A stretch of DNA of 64,000 nt. It comes from Anaeropeptidivorans aminofermentans (GTDB taxonomy: Bacteria > Bacillota > Clostridia > Lachnospirales > UBA5962). The number at the start of each line of letters is the position of its first letter. Within the stretch, counting starts at the first letter, position 1. Under the pieces are notes generated by a model, which had not been told where the DNA came from, made no database searches, and saw only the letters and a list, made by a program, of their open reading frames with translations. Location: contig NZ_OW711693.1 in the NCBI RefSeq assembly GCF_940670685.1, forward strand, positions 3,410,001 through 3,474,000. Reading direction: 5' to 3'. Shown piece after piece: positions 35,307 through 43,099 of the stretch. Position numbers and translations under genes: made by a program.

Positions 35307-36485
35307 ATGGATTACAAAGCATTAGCAGTTGAAGCCCACAAAAAATGGAGAGGTAAAATTTCCATCGAGCCTAAAATGGAATTGAACACCCCTCAGGAAC
35401 TTGCCGTAGCTTATACCCCCGGCGTTGCAGAGCCTTGCCTTCTGATTGAAAAGGACGAGAGCCTTTCTTTTGAGCTTACAGGAAGAGCAAATACTGTTGC
35501 TGTCATCACGGACGGAACCGCAGTTTTAGGCTTAGGCGATATCGGCCCTGCCGCAGGTATGCCCGTTATGGAAGGAAAATGCGTTCTTTTCAAAGCCTTT
35601 GGCGGCGTTGACGCAATCCCTCTTTGCATCGATTCAAAAGATACTGATGATATTGTAAAGACAATCAAGCTTCTTTCCAAAAGCTTCGGCGGCATCAATT
35701 TAGAAGACATCGCGGCCCCAAGATGCTTTGAAATAGAAAAAAGATTAAAAGAAGACCCTGAAATCAATATCCCCATATTCCACGACGACCAGCACGGTAC
35801 TGCCATCGTAACCGTTGCAGGCCTTGAAAACGCAGTGAAGCTTGTAGGCAAGAAAAAAGAAGAGACAAAGACGGTTATCTCAGGCGCAGGCGCCGCAGGT
35901 ATCGCCATTGCAAAGCTTATGATGAGCGCAGGCTATAAAAACATCGTTCTCTGCAACTCCAAGGGCATCGTTTCCAGAGACAGAGAATATCCGGAAGGCG
36001 ACCTTAAAGAAATGTCTAAAATCACAAATCCTGAAAACCTTTCCGGCTCTCTTGCAGATGCTTTAAAGGGCGCAGATATCTTCGTAGGCGTTTCCAAAGG
36101 AAACATTGTAACAAAAGAAATGGCTCAGTCCATGAATAAAGACGCTATCGTATTTGCCATGGCGAACCCGATTCCTGAAATTATGCCTGATGTTGCAAAG
36201 GAAGCAGGCGTAGCCGTTATGGCAACAGGAAGAAGCGACTTCCCTAACCAGATTAATAACGTGCTTGTATTCCCCGGCGTTTTCCGCGGAGCCTTCGACG
36301 CAGGCGCAACAGACATCAACGACGAAATGAAGCTTGCCTGTGCTTATGCCATAGCCTCCTTAATCGGCGACAGTGAAAGAACAGCAGAATATATTATCCC
36401 CGGCGTTTTCGATAAAAGAGTAGGCGAAACCGTGGCGAAGGCAGTTCGTGAAGCCGCAGTTAAAACAGGGGTTATCCGTAAGTAA
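35307..36485 (+). CDS. NAD-type malic enzyme (oxaloacetate-decarboxylating)
   Basis: 392 residues, the short bacterial malic enzyme form without a phosphotransacetylase domain. Oxidatively decarboxylates malate to pyruvate and CO2. Catalytic region VAYTPGVAEPC, catalytic lysine region MEGKCVLFKAFGGVDAIP, metal-binding FHDDQHGTA and Rossmann GAGAAGIA. CGGAGG lies before the ATG. Beside aspA it suggests a route aspartate, fumarate, malate, pyruvate; fumarase is not in this window. A hairpin terminator follows. Confidence 0.94.
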   Translation: MDYKALAVEAHKKWRGKISIEPKMELNTPQELAVAYTPGVAEPCLLIEKDESLSFELTGRANTVAVITDGTAVLGLGDIGPAAGMPVMEGKCVLFKAFGGVDAIPLCIDSKDTDDIVKTIKLLSKSFGGINLEDIAAPRCFEIEKRLKEDPEINIPIFHDDQHGTAIVTVAGLENAVKLVGKKKEETKTVISGAGAAGIAIAKLMMSAGYKNIVLCNSKGIVSRDREYPEGDLKEMSKITNPENLSGSLADALKGADIFVGVSKGNIVTKEMAQSMNKDAIVFAMANPIPEIMPDVAKEAGVAVMATGRSDFPNQINNVLVFPGVFRGAFDAGATDINDEMKLACAYAIASLIGDSERTAEYIIPGVFDKRVGETVAKAVREAAVKTGVIRK

Positions 36486-36563
36486 TATTTATAAAAACCT
36501 ACAGAAAAGCATCAGTTTCGGCGGCTAAAGCCTGTGATGATAACTTTTCTTAATAACATGATG

Positions 36564-36609
36564 AAATGCCAAATATTCTTAAAAAGAATATTTGGCATTT
36601 TTATTTTTC
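36564..36609 (+). terminator. Intrinsic terminator of malic enzyme gene
   Basis: AAATGCCAAATATTCTT with its mirror, loop AAAA, then TTTTATTTTT. Confidence 0.93.
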
Positions 36610-36613
36610 TGTT

Positions 36614-36754
36614 TATAGTAAATTTAGTGTTAAACAGTAACAAAACCGTATATTCATAGAGACTTAAAAATGTACCGTTTCCGGAGGAAATTCGTATCTT
36701 TGCGTCTCTTAATGAATCAGTTTTTGTTACTGCTTTATAAAAAATTCACTATAT
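36614..36754 (+). repeat. Family A repeat
   Basis: 141 bp, TATAGTAAATTTAGTGTTAAAC to AAAATTCACTATA, directly after the terminator. Central stem is weaker than consensus (TAAAAATGTACCGTTTCC with GGAAATTCGTATCTTTG). Confidence 0.83.
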
Positions 36755-36872
36755 TTTTCGATAGTCAGTTTTTACATTTGATGCTTATTGGCAGGTTGCT
36801 GCAAACGGTATGAACATCGTCTCCAGAAATATAGGCAAATAAAAAGCTGCCTGTAAAAAAAGAGCGGTTTTA

Positions 36873-37094
36873 TCAAAAATCAAATAATTTATTTACCGGA
36901 ATATTCAAGGCCTTTGCAATATTGAAAATCACATCAAGAGACATGGCACAATCGCTATTTTCAATACGGGACATATGAGTTCGGCTTATATCAATTTTGT
37001 CGGCAAGCTGTATTTGGGATAAGCCCTGCTCTTTCCGATAATATGCAATATTTAATCCAAGCTTCTTATATTCTTCATGATACCGCCGTTTCAT
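36873..37094 (-). CDS. Small XRE-family regulator (HTH only)
   Basis: 73 residues, a single Cro/CI-type HTH domain (about 10-65), with helices LSQIQLADKIDISRTHMSRIEN. GGGGAGG is 11 bases before the ATG. No partner or effector domain. An inverted repeat with perfect 10-bp arms lies in its promoter region at 37145-37182, so autoregulation is likely. May be a remnant of a mobile element or a stand-alone regulator. Confidence 0.87.
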   Translation of the reverse strand: MKRRYHEEYKKLGLNIAYYRKEQGLSQIQLADKIDISRTHMSRIENSDCAMSLDVIFNIAKALNIPVNKLFDF

Positions 37095-37144
37095 ACGCTA
37101 TATTACCTCCCCATATAGCATATGACATTTTTGGTTTTAATACG

Positions 37145-37182
37145 ACAACGTGTATTATAACTTATGTTACATTACACGTTGT
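37145..37182 (-). promoter_or_regulatory. Inverted-repeat operator upstream of XRE gene
   Basis: ACAACGTGTA (37145-37154) and TACACGTTGT (37173-37182) are perfect inverted arms 18 bp apart, 50 bp before the XRE start. Spacing of about 2.5 turns centre to centre suits two bound dimers or a looped pair. Confidence 0.65.
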
Positions 37183-37253
37183 TGTATATGATTTAATATA
37201 TGGTATACTATGAATGCATTTCTCTTAGGGAAATGTATAAAGCTTATGATATA

Positions 37254-37355
37254 TAGTAAATTTGCTTTTCTCCCGCAGTTCGTAACGGCCCTAAGAAGGC
37301 ATAACATTAAGGAAAATCAAATTTATAATGCTGCTGCTTTACTTTTATTCGAATA
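37254..37355 (-). repeat. Family B element (102 bp), inverted, TA-flanked
   Basis: TAGTAAATTTGCTTTTC to TTTATTCGAATA, with TA at 37252-37253 and 37356-37357. It lies between two XRE genes. The rest of this 344-bp gap holds nothing else recognisable. Confidence 0.83.
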
Positions 37356-37438
37356 TAACTACCTATAAGCATTGGAAACCGTAAGAGCTGAAATATTGTA
37401 TTAAATGGGTATCAGCGCTTATTTAAAATAATCCTTTG

Positions 37439-37672
37439 TCACAGCTTTAAAATTTCATCATAAGACATTTCCAAAACATCTTTGATGGCGTTTAATTCTT
37501 CAAGGGATATATGGCGTATGCCTGCTTCTATTTTAGCAAGGGTTCCCCTTGAAATATCGCAGCCGATAACTTGTAGCTGGGCAGAAAGCTGTTCTTGCGT
37601 AAGGCCTTTTTCTTTACGGCCCTTCTGTATATTGTCACCTATGGTTTTATGAGCCTTGATATTCTGATTCAT
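37439..37672 (-). CDS. Small XRE-family regulator (HTH only)
   Basis: 77 residues with one Cro/CI-type HTH (about 12-72; GLTQEQLSAQLQ, then ISRGTLAKIEAG). GGGGAGA is 9-10 bases before the ATG. Divergent from a small conserved gene at 37778 across a 105-bp gap that holds a perfect inverted repeat. It is likely the repressor of both. Confidence 0.88.
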   Translation of the reverse strand: MNQNIKAHKTIGDNIQKGRKEKGLTQEQLSAQLQVIGCDISRGTLAKIEAGIRHISLEELNAIKDVLEMSYDEILKL

Positions 37673-37699
37673 AATTCAATGTCTCCCCAGCTCTGAATA

Positions 37700-37749
37700 T
37701 GGAGCAATTTTTATTGATTATATAAAATGATTAAGTTATAATTGCTCCA
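37700..37749. promoter_or_regulatory. Divergent operator between XRE and small gene
   Basis: TGGAGCAATT (37700-37709) and AATTGCTCCA (37740-37749) are perfect 10-bp inverted arms 30 bp apart. AT-rich -10-like sequence lies between them. Placement over a divergent promoter is typical of XRE operators. Confidence 0.65.
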
Positions 37750-37777
37750 ATGCAAGAGCAAAGGAGTGCTAGTATTT

Positions 37778-37957
37778 ATGCCAGATTACGAGAAGATGTA
37801 TTTTGAACTTTTTAACGCGGTAACATCAGCTATTGCTACATTGGAAGACGCCCAGAAAATGTGTGAAGAAATTTACATAGAGACCGGCGACCATGGTAAA
37901 ATTATACTTCTGGAATCCCAAAATAAGGAGCACAATGAACCCAATAAGGATTCTTGA
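37778..37957 (+). CDS. Small conserved protein of unknown function
   Basis: 59 residues from ATG at 37778 (AAGGAG 11 bases upstream; the longer ORF adds 12 codons). Begins MPDYEKMYFELFNAVTSAIA, a pattern I recall from many small hypothetical proteins beside XRE regulators in gut Firmicutes. Predicted helical, soluble and acidic. No function known. Its place opposite the XRE gene suggests a regulator-linked role. Confidence 0.72.
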   Translation: MPDYEKMYFELFNAVTSAIATLEDAQKMCEEIYIETGDHGKIILLESQNKEHNEPNKDS

Positions 37958-37989
37958 TATTTTAAATAAAATAATGCTGATAAGAATAT

Positions 37990-38249
37990 AGCGAAACAGC
38001 CTTAAGGCAGGAACAAAAATCTATTTACTGCGGCTTCATCGTTGCCAAACAAAAACAAGTTTGATAACCATAAGAAAACGGAGTTCCGCAGGAAACAGTA
38101 TATTTTTGAATCCTTGTGAATATACGGTTTTGTTATACTCGAATCAAAGTAAGGAAGTAGCGCTGTAAATTTACTTTTCCTTGAGGTTATGCCTTTTTAG
38201 GGCCCGTTACTTACTGTGGAAGAAAAGCAAGTTTACTATACTGTTTAAC
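37990..38249 (-). repeat. Family A (long form) interrupted by family B
   Basis: An inverted A-long copy (AGGAACAAAAATCTATTT, then AAACAAAAACAAGTTTGATAA, then GAATATACGGTTTTG) is split at 38136-38238 by a complete 103-bp B element. TA stands at 38134-38135 and 38239-38240. Joining the flanks with one TA gives GGTTTTGTTACTGTTTAAC, which is the A consensus. The A right tip is then replaced by the ypeB terminator. Confidence 0.85.
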
Positions 38250-38252
38250 GCT

Positions 38253-38277
38253 AAAAGCCCCACTTTGTGGGGCTTTT
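38253..38277. terminator. Bidirectional terminator downstream of ypeB
   Basis: AAAAGCCCC-ACTTT-GTGGGGCTTTT hairpin, 63 bp after the ypeB stop on the minus strand. Confidence 0.8.
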
Positions 38278-38339
38278 AATAAAATCTTCGGGCAAAGCCC
38301 ATATAACTTAGGAGGTTTTAGGAATTTTTATACGGACAC

Positions 38340-39731
38340 TCATTTAAGCCTTACGGCTTTTTCCTGCTTGCCGGTATCGACATTTAAAAATACACTGTAA
38401 TAATTGGAGTCGAAAAGCACCTTAAATTCATGGCAGAGTATTTCTGCTCCATTAACAGAAATGAGAGAAAGCCTGTAATCCTTCTTTTCAAGCTGGCTGC
38501 TTAAAAGCTCTGACGCCTGCTCCTTTGAAAGCTTAGGCGTATTTAAAGTTCTTTCTTTGTGGCTGTAAATATAATTTCTTCCTTCAAAGCCCAGGATTTC
38601 ACCGTTTACAAGGCTTATTTTTACCTTTACGCTATCGGGATAGCAGTATATTTCGCTTACATAAGGTATAAAGGTAATGATTGCGTAGCTTCCCAAGTTT
38701 TCCGCCTCTATGGCTGTCATACTGGTATATTGGCTGTTGTTGAGGAACTTCTGGGCAAGCTCCTTTGCTCTTTCAAGGGAAATATAATTATTCCCCGATA
38801 TAATCTCTCTATAATTCAGCATCCATACGGGATAGCCGCCCATTTGGGTTATATCCATTGAAATGGAAGGCCTTGAAGCCCCTTTTAATGTTACGTCATA
38901 GCTGTATACGGGAAGAGACTTTTCCGCCGTAGGCTCTGTCTTTGAGATAAATTCTATATTGCCTATTTCCATTCCCCTAAGGAACTTTTCAACAGCCTGC
39001 TTTCCCTGTTCGGGAAGGATTTCAGCCGCATCTTCAAGGAATTTAGGCTTCGATAAATCTATTGTACTGTTTTTCAAATAGCTTGGCTCATAAAGAGTAT
39101 CGGAAATATTTGAAAGGGCACCCGATGCTATTGATGAAAGCCTGCTGCCCGGGGTATCCTTTTCAAAGAGAAAGGTGTGTTCAATATTTCTCTTTAATAC
39201 ATTAATATCCGCAAGCGTATAATTAAGCCTGCCGGATAAATCGGCACCCTTTGTTCTAAGGTCATCAACCTTTTTCCATTCTTCGGCTGTAAGCTCTTTT
39301 CCTGCCGCCGTCTTTTCCATGAGGCTGTAGGAGGTATTTACCGTATCGGATAAAAAGCTTAATGACCCTTCTATTTCAAGATTATTATAATTAAATAAGG
39401 AAAGCCCGTCTCTTGCTTCTGTTCCTTCCTTCCATACCTTGGCAAAGATAAGTGCAAGCTCCTCCGGCTTTTTCGTAAGCCTTGCGGTATCGAGCAAAGT
39501 CTCTATATCCGATATTGAAGAAGCCGCTTTATTGAGGTTTCCCATATATCCTGAGGTTAAAAGGGCCTTGTTTGATTTGTTTTCTTTATACTGGTTGTAG
39601 CCGAACATGAAGCTTAAAAGCAATATGGCAAGTATAATCAGCATGCCGTAGCCTGTTCTAAGGTCCTTTATATCTGCCGCCTTGGCCCTTGCCTTTATTC
39701 TTTCCTGCCGCTCTTTTAATTTTTCATCCAT
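38340..39731 (-). CDS. ypeB: Germination protein YpeB
   Basis: 463 residues from ATG at 39731 (AGGAG seven bases upstream). One N-terminal membrane helix (about 28-46) and a long extracytoplasmic region, ending in PepSY-like domains (about 300-460: ISLERAKELAQKFLN; LSKEQASELLSSQLE). YpeB is needed in Bacillus for SleB to be present and stable in the spore. It starts four bases after the sleB stop, in the standard sleB-ypeB order. Third gene of the spoIIR-sleB-ypeB unit. Confidence 0.9.
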   Translation of the reverse strand: MDEKLKERQERIKARAKAADIKDLRTGYGMLIILAILLLSFMFGYNQYKENKSNKALLTSGYMGNLNKAASSISDIETLLDTARLTKKPEELALIFAKVWKEGTEARDGLSLFNYNNLEIEGSLSFLSDTVNTSYSLMEKTAAGKELTAEEWKKVDDLRTKGADLSGRLNYTLADINVLKRNIEHTFLFEKDTPGSRLSSIASGALSNISDTLYEPSYLKNSTIDLSKPKFLEDAAEILPEQGKQAVEKFLRGMEIGNIEFISKTEPTAEKSLPVYSYDVTLKGASRPSISMDITQMGGYPVWMLNYREIISGNNYISLERAKELAQKFLNNSQYTSMTAIEAENLGSYAIITFIPYVSEIYCYPDSVKVKISLVNGEILGFEGRNYIYSHKERTLNTPKLSKEQASELLSSQLEKKDYRLSLISVNGAEILCHEFKVLFDSNYYSVFLNVDTGKQEKAVRLK

Positions 39732-39735
39732 ATGA

Positions 39736-40404
39736 TCACTCCTGCCTGATTCCAAAGGATACGCCTCCTATTAGCTTAATAACCGGCATAGTCGAAATCC
39801 TGCTGTTTTTTTCCTGTCCGTCTCTCCAGAAATATAATGCGCCGTTGGAGGGGTCAAAACCGTTTACTGCGTCTCTCGCCGCTTCTATGGATTTTTCTGA
39901 CGGGGTTTTAAGGCCCTCAAATTCCTGAGGCTGATATATGACTGATGAGATTGTATCAGGAAAGCTTCCGTTATTGGTTCTATTGATTATTACAGCCCCT
40001 ATGGCTACCTTTCCGTGATAAGGCAAGTCTTCTCCGTAGGCCTCTATTAAAGATGCAAGAAGCCATATCTCATTCTCCGAAGAAATATAATCATCATCTG
40101 CGCCCGATGCGTTTATGCCTATGGATTTTAAAAAGCTTTCATCGGCTATACCCGTAGGCTCCATGTTATTGCTTCTTTGGTATTCCTTAACAGAATTAAA
40201 TGTTTCATAATCATAAACACCGCTGATATTGCCCGTATAGTAATTCCAGAGCTTGAGCCTTTGCTGTATCTGTTTTACAGTACCTCCGCCGCTTCCCCAG
40301 GTATAAACTGTCGTATCGCCTTTTGCTTCCGAAACCAAGCTGGAAGCCAAAAACACGAAACAGAGAAGCAGTGTAATTATTAAAGATCGCCTTCGTTTTT
40401 CCAT
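39736..40404 (-). CDS. sleB: Spore cortex-lytic enzyme SleB
   Basis: 222 residues. Signal peptide (about 1-28), a peptidoglycan-binding domain (about 33-93: VKQIQQRLKLWNYYTGNISG) and a Hydrolase_2 lytic transglycosylase domain (about 105-222: AIGAVIINRTNNGSFPDTIS, SNGALYFWRDG). It degrades muramic-lactam cortex during germination. The candidate catalytic glutamate is in LIEAYGED. It overlaps the end of spoIIR by 25 bp, so sleB is co-translated with a forespore (sigma-F) gene, which is an unusual partner. Confidence 0.92.
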   Translation of the reverse strand: MEKRRRSLIITLLLCFVFLASSLVSEAKGDTTVYTWGSGGGTVKQIQQRLKLWNYYTGNISGVYDYETFNSVKEYQRSNNMEPTGIADESFLKSIGINASGADDDYISSENEIWLLASLIEAYGEDLPYHGKVAIGAVIINRTNNGSFPDTISSVIYQPQEFEGLKTPSEKSIEAARDAVNGFDPSNGALYFWRDGQEKNSRISTMPVIKLIGGVSFGIRQE

Positions 40405-41126
40405 ATTAACACTTCCTCGTTCTTAATAAGCTCTAAGTTTTTATCCTCTTTCATTTCCTGCCAAAGCTCTATGATTTTAAACTTTATTTTAACATCGGTG
40501 CTTCTTTCTCCCTCGGTGCTTATAAGCTCATATTCTGCGGCGGAAAGGTTTTCTTTCAGTATTTCCTTCATTTCCTCAGGTGCTTCTTCCTTTGCTACAT
40601 CTATAAAACATAAAGGCGGAAACATAACGCACCACCAGTTGGCGCCTTCCGCTTCTCCTATTTCAATTCTCATGGCATCATAGAAGCCTGCGGGAAGCAT
40701 AATGTCGCCATAGGTTTTCGTAGGGAACTTATCTTTTGACAGTCCTGCTTTTACGCTGTAGCTGTATCCCGATTCCTCTATAACCTTCTTTGCAGTTTCT
40801 TCTATCAGCGGTATATTTTCCGTAAGAAACTCTTTGCTTTCTTCAAGGCTTTCAGATGCACTAAGGCCTTGGGAAAGTGTCTTTAAAACCTCGTCTTTTA
40901 TTTTTATTTTAAGATTTTGGTCGTCTGCACTGTCGCTGTTTGCGATTACGTGAAAGCGTATCAGCTCTTTTGCAATATCGGCCTGGGTTCTTTCCGCATA
41001 GCTTTTCGTATATAAAGCGACGCCGAAGGTTATGGCAAAGCCTGTGATAACCGATATTTTGATTATGTTTTTATCCTTTACGTACCAGTTTTTTATTTTA
41101 TCTTTCATCATATTTATAATCTCCAT
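40380..41126 (-). CDS. spoIIR: Stage II sporulation protein R
   Basis: 248 residues with an N-terminal membrane or signal segment (about 23-42). The SpoIIR core is RFHVIANSDSADDQNLKIKI and GANWWCVMFPPLCFID. SpoIIR is secreted from the forespore and triggers SpoIIGA to process pro-sigma-E in the mother cell. AAGGGGGA lies seven bases before ATG. I could not find a clean sigma-F promoter; the upstream DNA carries a repeat tip. Confidence 0.94.
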   Translation of the reverse strand: MEIINMMKDKIKNWYVKDKNIIKISVITGFAITFGVALYTKSYAERTQADIAKELIRFHVIANSDSADDQNLKIKIKDEVLKTLSQGLSASESLEESKEFLTENIPLIEETAKKVIEESGYSYSVKAGLSKDKFPTKTYGDIMLPAGFYDAMRIEIGEAEGANWWCVMFPPLCFIDVAKEEAPEEMKEILKENLSAAEYELISTEGERSTDVKIKFKIIELWQEMKEDKNLELIKNEEVLIWKNEGDL

Positions 41127-41513
41127 TAAAAAATCCCCCTTCTGTATTTAAAGCAAAACAAGATTAAGGTATTAATAATTTGTTTTACTATAAGCCTGAT
41201 TTCACAATGAAATCCTCATATGCTTATTATTTCCAGAAGGAGGAGGTCTTATACAATTATAAATATACTTAAAAACCGTAATTCTTAATTTTTTTCGCGC
41301 TTTAGTCTGCAAAACAGACAATACAGCTTAAAAATTAGGATTGCAGAAAAGCTTATGAAAGTTAAAACCGTCTTTTTGTTTTAAATTTTCATAAGTATAA
41401 CTTAGATTATGCTTATTTTATACGAAGCAAAGATGAAAAATAATATAAGCACATACTTGCAAATTGTTTTTAAATGGGCATTACAGTTAATAAACAAGTT
41501 TTCATGTTTGTTA
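41127..41513. other. Gap upstream of spoIIR with D-end fragment
   Basis: 41151-41196 joins the two outer ends of family D (AAAGCAAAACAAGATTAAGG to TTTGTTTTACTATA) with the inside lost. A hairpin TTATGAAAGTTAAAAC/GTTTTAAATTTTCATAA lies at 41353-41395. No gene supported. Confidence 0.5.
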
Positions 41514-41782
41514 GGCAGTCTAAGAATAATAAATAAACTAAAGTTTATTTATTATTTTACAGCAGAAATACATTTTTCAGCCTTAAAGCTGAAAAAGTAT
41601 TATTTGCAAGAAAATGTGAATTCGAATGGAACCGGAAAGAAGTCCGGTCACGCGCAGCGTGATTTTTGCGAAGCAAAAATTCTGAGAAGAAAAACGCAGA
41701 AATAGCAGAGCCATTTAGAGTATTTTCGATGATGAAGTCACGTCTTTATGGCAAAACAGACTTTTGTTTGGACTTCACGCCC
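41514..41782 (+). repeat. Family C element with three-hairpin cassette (269 bp)
   Basis: TA-flanked (41512-41513, 41783-41784), GGCAGTC to TTCACGCCC. Contains AAATAAACTAAAGTTTATTT, TTTCAGCCTTAAAGCTGAAA and the cassette ACCGGAAAGAAGTCCGGT, CACGCGCAGCGTG, TTTTTGCGAAGCAAAAA. Lacks about 25 bp near its left tip compared with the copy at 47202. Confidence 0.85.
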
Positions 41783-41806
41783 TATCTATAAACTGTAATT
41801 TATATC

Positions 41807-43099
41807 TTATTTCGCTGTACCGGATTCTTTTAAATTCAAATCCACATTAATATGAGCTTCCATATGCTCGAAGGTCTTTTCCCAGTCGTCGCTGTATTTT
41901 AAATAAAGGTCATAATCCTTTTTCTTTAACTTATCGGTAAATTCTAAAACATCAGCCTTATATTCCTTATTCAGCTTTATAATAAAATCTTCTATATCCT
42001 TTTTTATTTTTTCCTCTGTTTTTCTTTCTATTTCTTCGCGGACTTCATTGTCCTTCATGTCTATACCTATAAACTTATACTCTCCCGTATTGGCGTTTAC
42101 GGAAATATCGACGGTGCAGATAAGATTGCCTTCGTCTTTGAAGCTTATTTTTGACTTTGTTTTTTCTGTTTCTATGGGAACAAATATGCCCTCGTATTCC
42201 GTCTCTATAACCGCTCCTGCTCCCATGGCTTTCACAAAGAGGTATGCTTCAAGCTCTTTGTCGCTAAGCCATGCAATAAGCTCTTTATCCTTCATTACGG
42301 CGGCTCCGCCCGTTTTAAGGCTGTCTGAGGTCACCTCTATTTCAGGAATAATAAAGGCATTATTGTTTTCCATATCCATTACAAGGCTTGAAAGGCTTTG
42401 CCTGTAGGCTATGCTTTCATTGTTCTTTTTATAAAAATCTGACATAAAAAATCCTGCCATAGTTTCTTCCGTCACCTCCGCCGTTAATATTTCTGAACCC
42501 TTGCCTCTTGAAGAAAGGATTATGACCTTCTGGGATATCTCCCTGTTTTGTTCCAGGCTATCCATAGCCTCAGAAAACAAATCCTTGTCTTTAAGAAGCG
42601 CTTCTCCCATTATTATGATCTTCGTATGGCCATAATATGCTTCTTTGGAGGAATAGGCATTCACCATTTCCATTGCCCGCCCAGTCGTTGATGCCGATAC
42701 GCTTTTGATTATTTTCTCGCCCTTTGAAGATGCTCCGTTTATCATTATCTCATCGGAAGGCATCTCCATCGTAAGAGTGAAGCGGGGTTTGCCCGTTGAT
42801 TTTTCTTCGTCTTTTTCGTCTTCTTCGTTATGGTCCTTTTCTTCTTCGTCTTCGTCTTCTTTTTCTTCTTCGTCTTTTTCTTTTTCCGGCTTATTTTCTC
42901 TGTCTTCAAGATTCGATTCTTCTTTTTCCTGTGAAGCATCGGATTGTGAATCAGAATCCTTTATTTCTTTTTGTTCTTTTTCATATTTATCTACGGCGAT
43001 GGAAATTACAAAACCGGTATTGGCTAGCTCTACGTTATCCCAGCAGCCGGTTAAGAGGATTATGGACAATAAAAAAGGAATTATTCTAGCTTTTTTCAT
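41807..43099 (-). CDS. gerC: Germination lipoprotein GerC with acidic insert
   Basis: 430 residues, Ger(x)C family. Signal peptide with lipobox LLTGC (lipid cysteine C19), then the diagnostic WDNVELANTGFVISIAVDK. It is interrupted at about 39-103 by a Glu/Asp/Lys-rich stretch not expected in GerC, before the family resumes with RFTLTMEMP. C-terminal domain 200-425 is ordinary (FIPEIEVTSDSLKTGGAAVM and others). GerC is the lipoprotein subunit of the nutrient receptor. It overlaps gerB by 14 bp, with AGGAGG inside gerB. Confidence 0.92.
   Translation of the reverse strand: MKKARIIPFLLSIILLTGCWDNVELANTGFVISIAVDKYEKEQKEIKDSDSQSDASQEKEESNLEDRENKPEKEKDEEEKEDEDEEEKDHNEEDEKDEEKSTGKPRFTLTMEMPSDEIMINGASSKGEKIIKSVSASTTGRAMEMVNAYSSKEAYYGHTKIIIMGEALLKDKDLFSEAMDSLEQNREISQKVIILSSRGKGSEILTAEVTEETMAGFFMSDFYKKNNESIAYRQSLSSLVMDMENNNAFIIPEIEVTSDSLKTGGAAVMKDKELIAWLSDKELEAYLFVKAMGAGAVIETEYEGIFVPIETEKTKSKISFKDEGNLICTVDISVNANTGEYKFIGIDMKDNEVREEIERKTEEKIKKDIEDFIIKLNKEYKADVLEFTDKLKKKDYDLYLKYSDDWEKTFEHMEAHINVDLNLKESGTAK

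Noticed and set aside
36873-37957. Prophage or integrative element around the XRE genes
   Set aside because: No integrase, structural or replication gene. Only three small genes are present and no attachment repeats were seen.
41409-41705. 98-codon ORF, and similar ORFs at 47234-47440 and 29443-29640
   Set aside because: They are translations of family C repeats. The frame stays open because of the repeat sequence; no Shine-Dalgarno is present. Noted as a finding about the repeat, not as genes.
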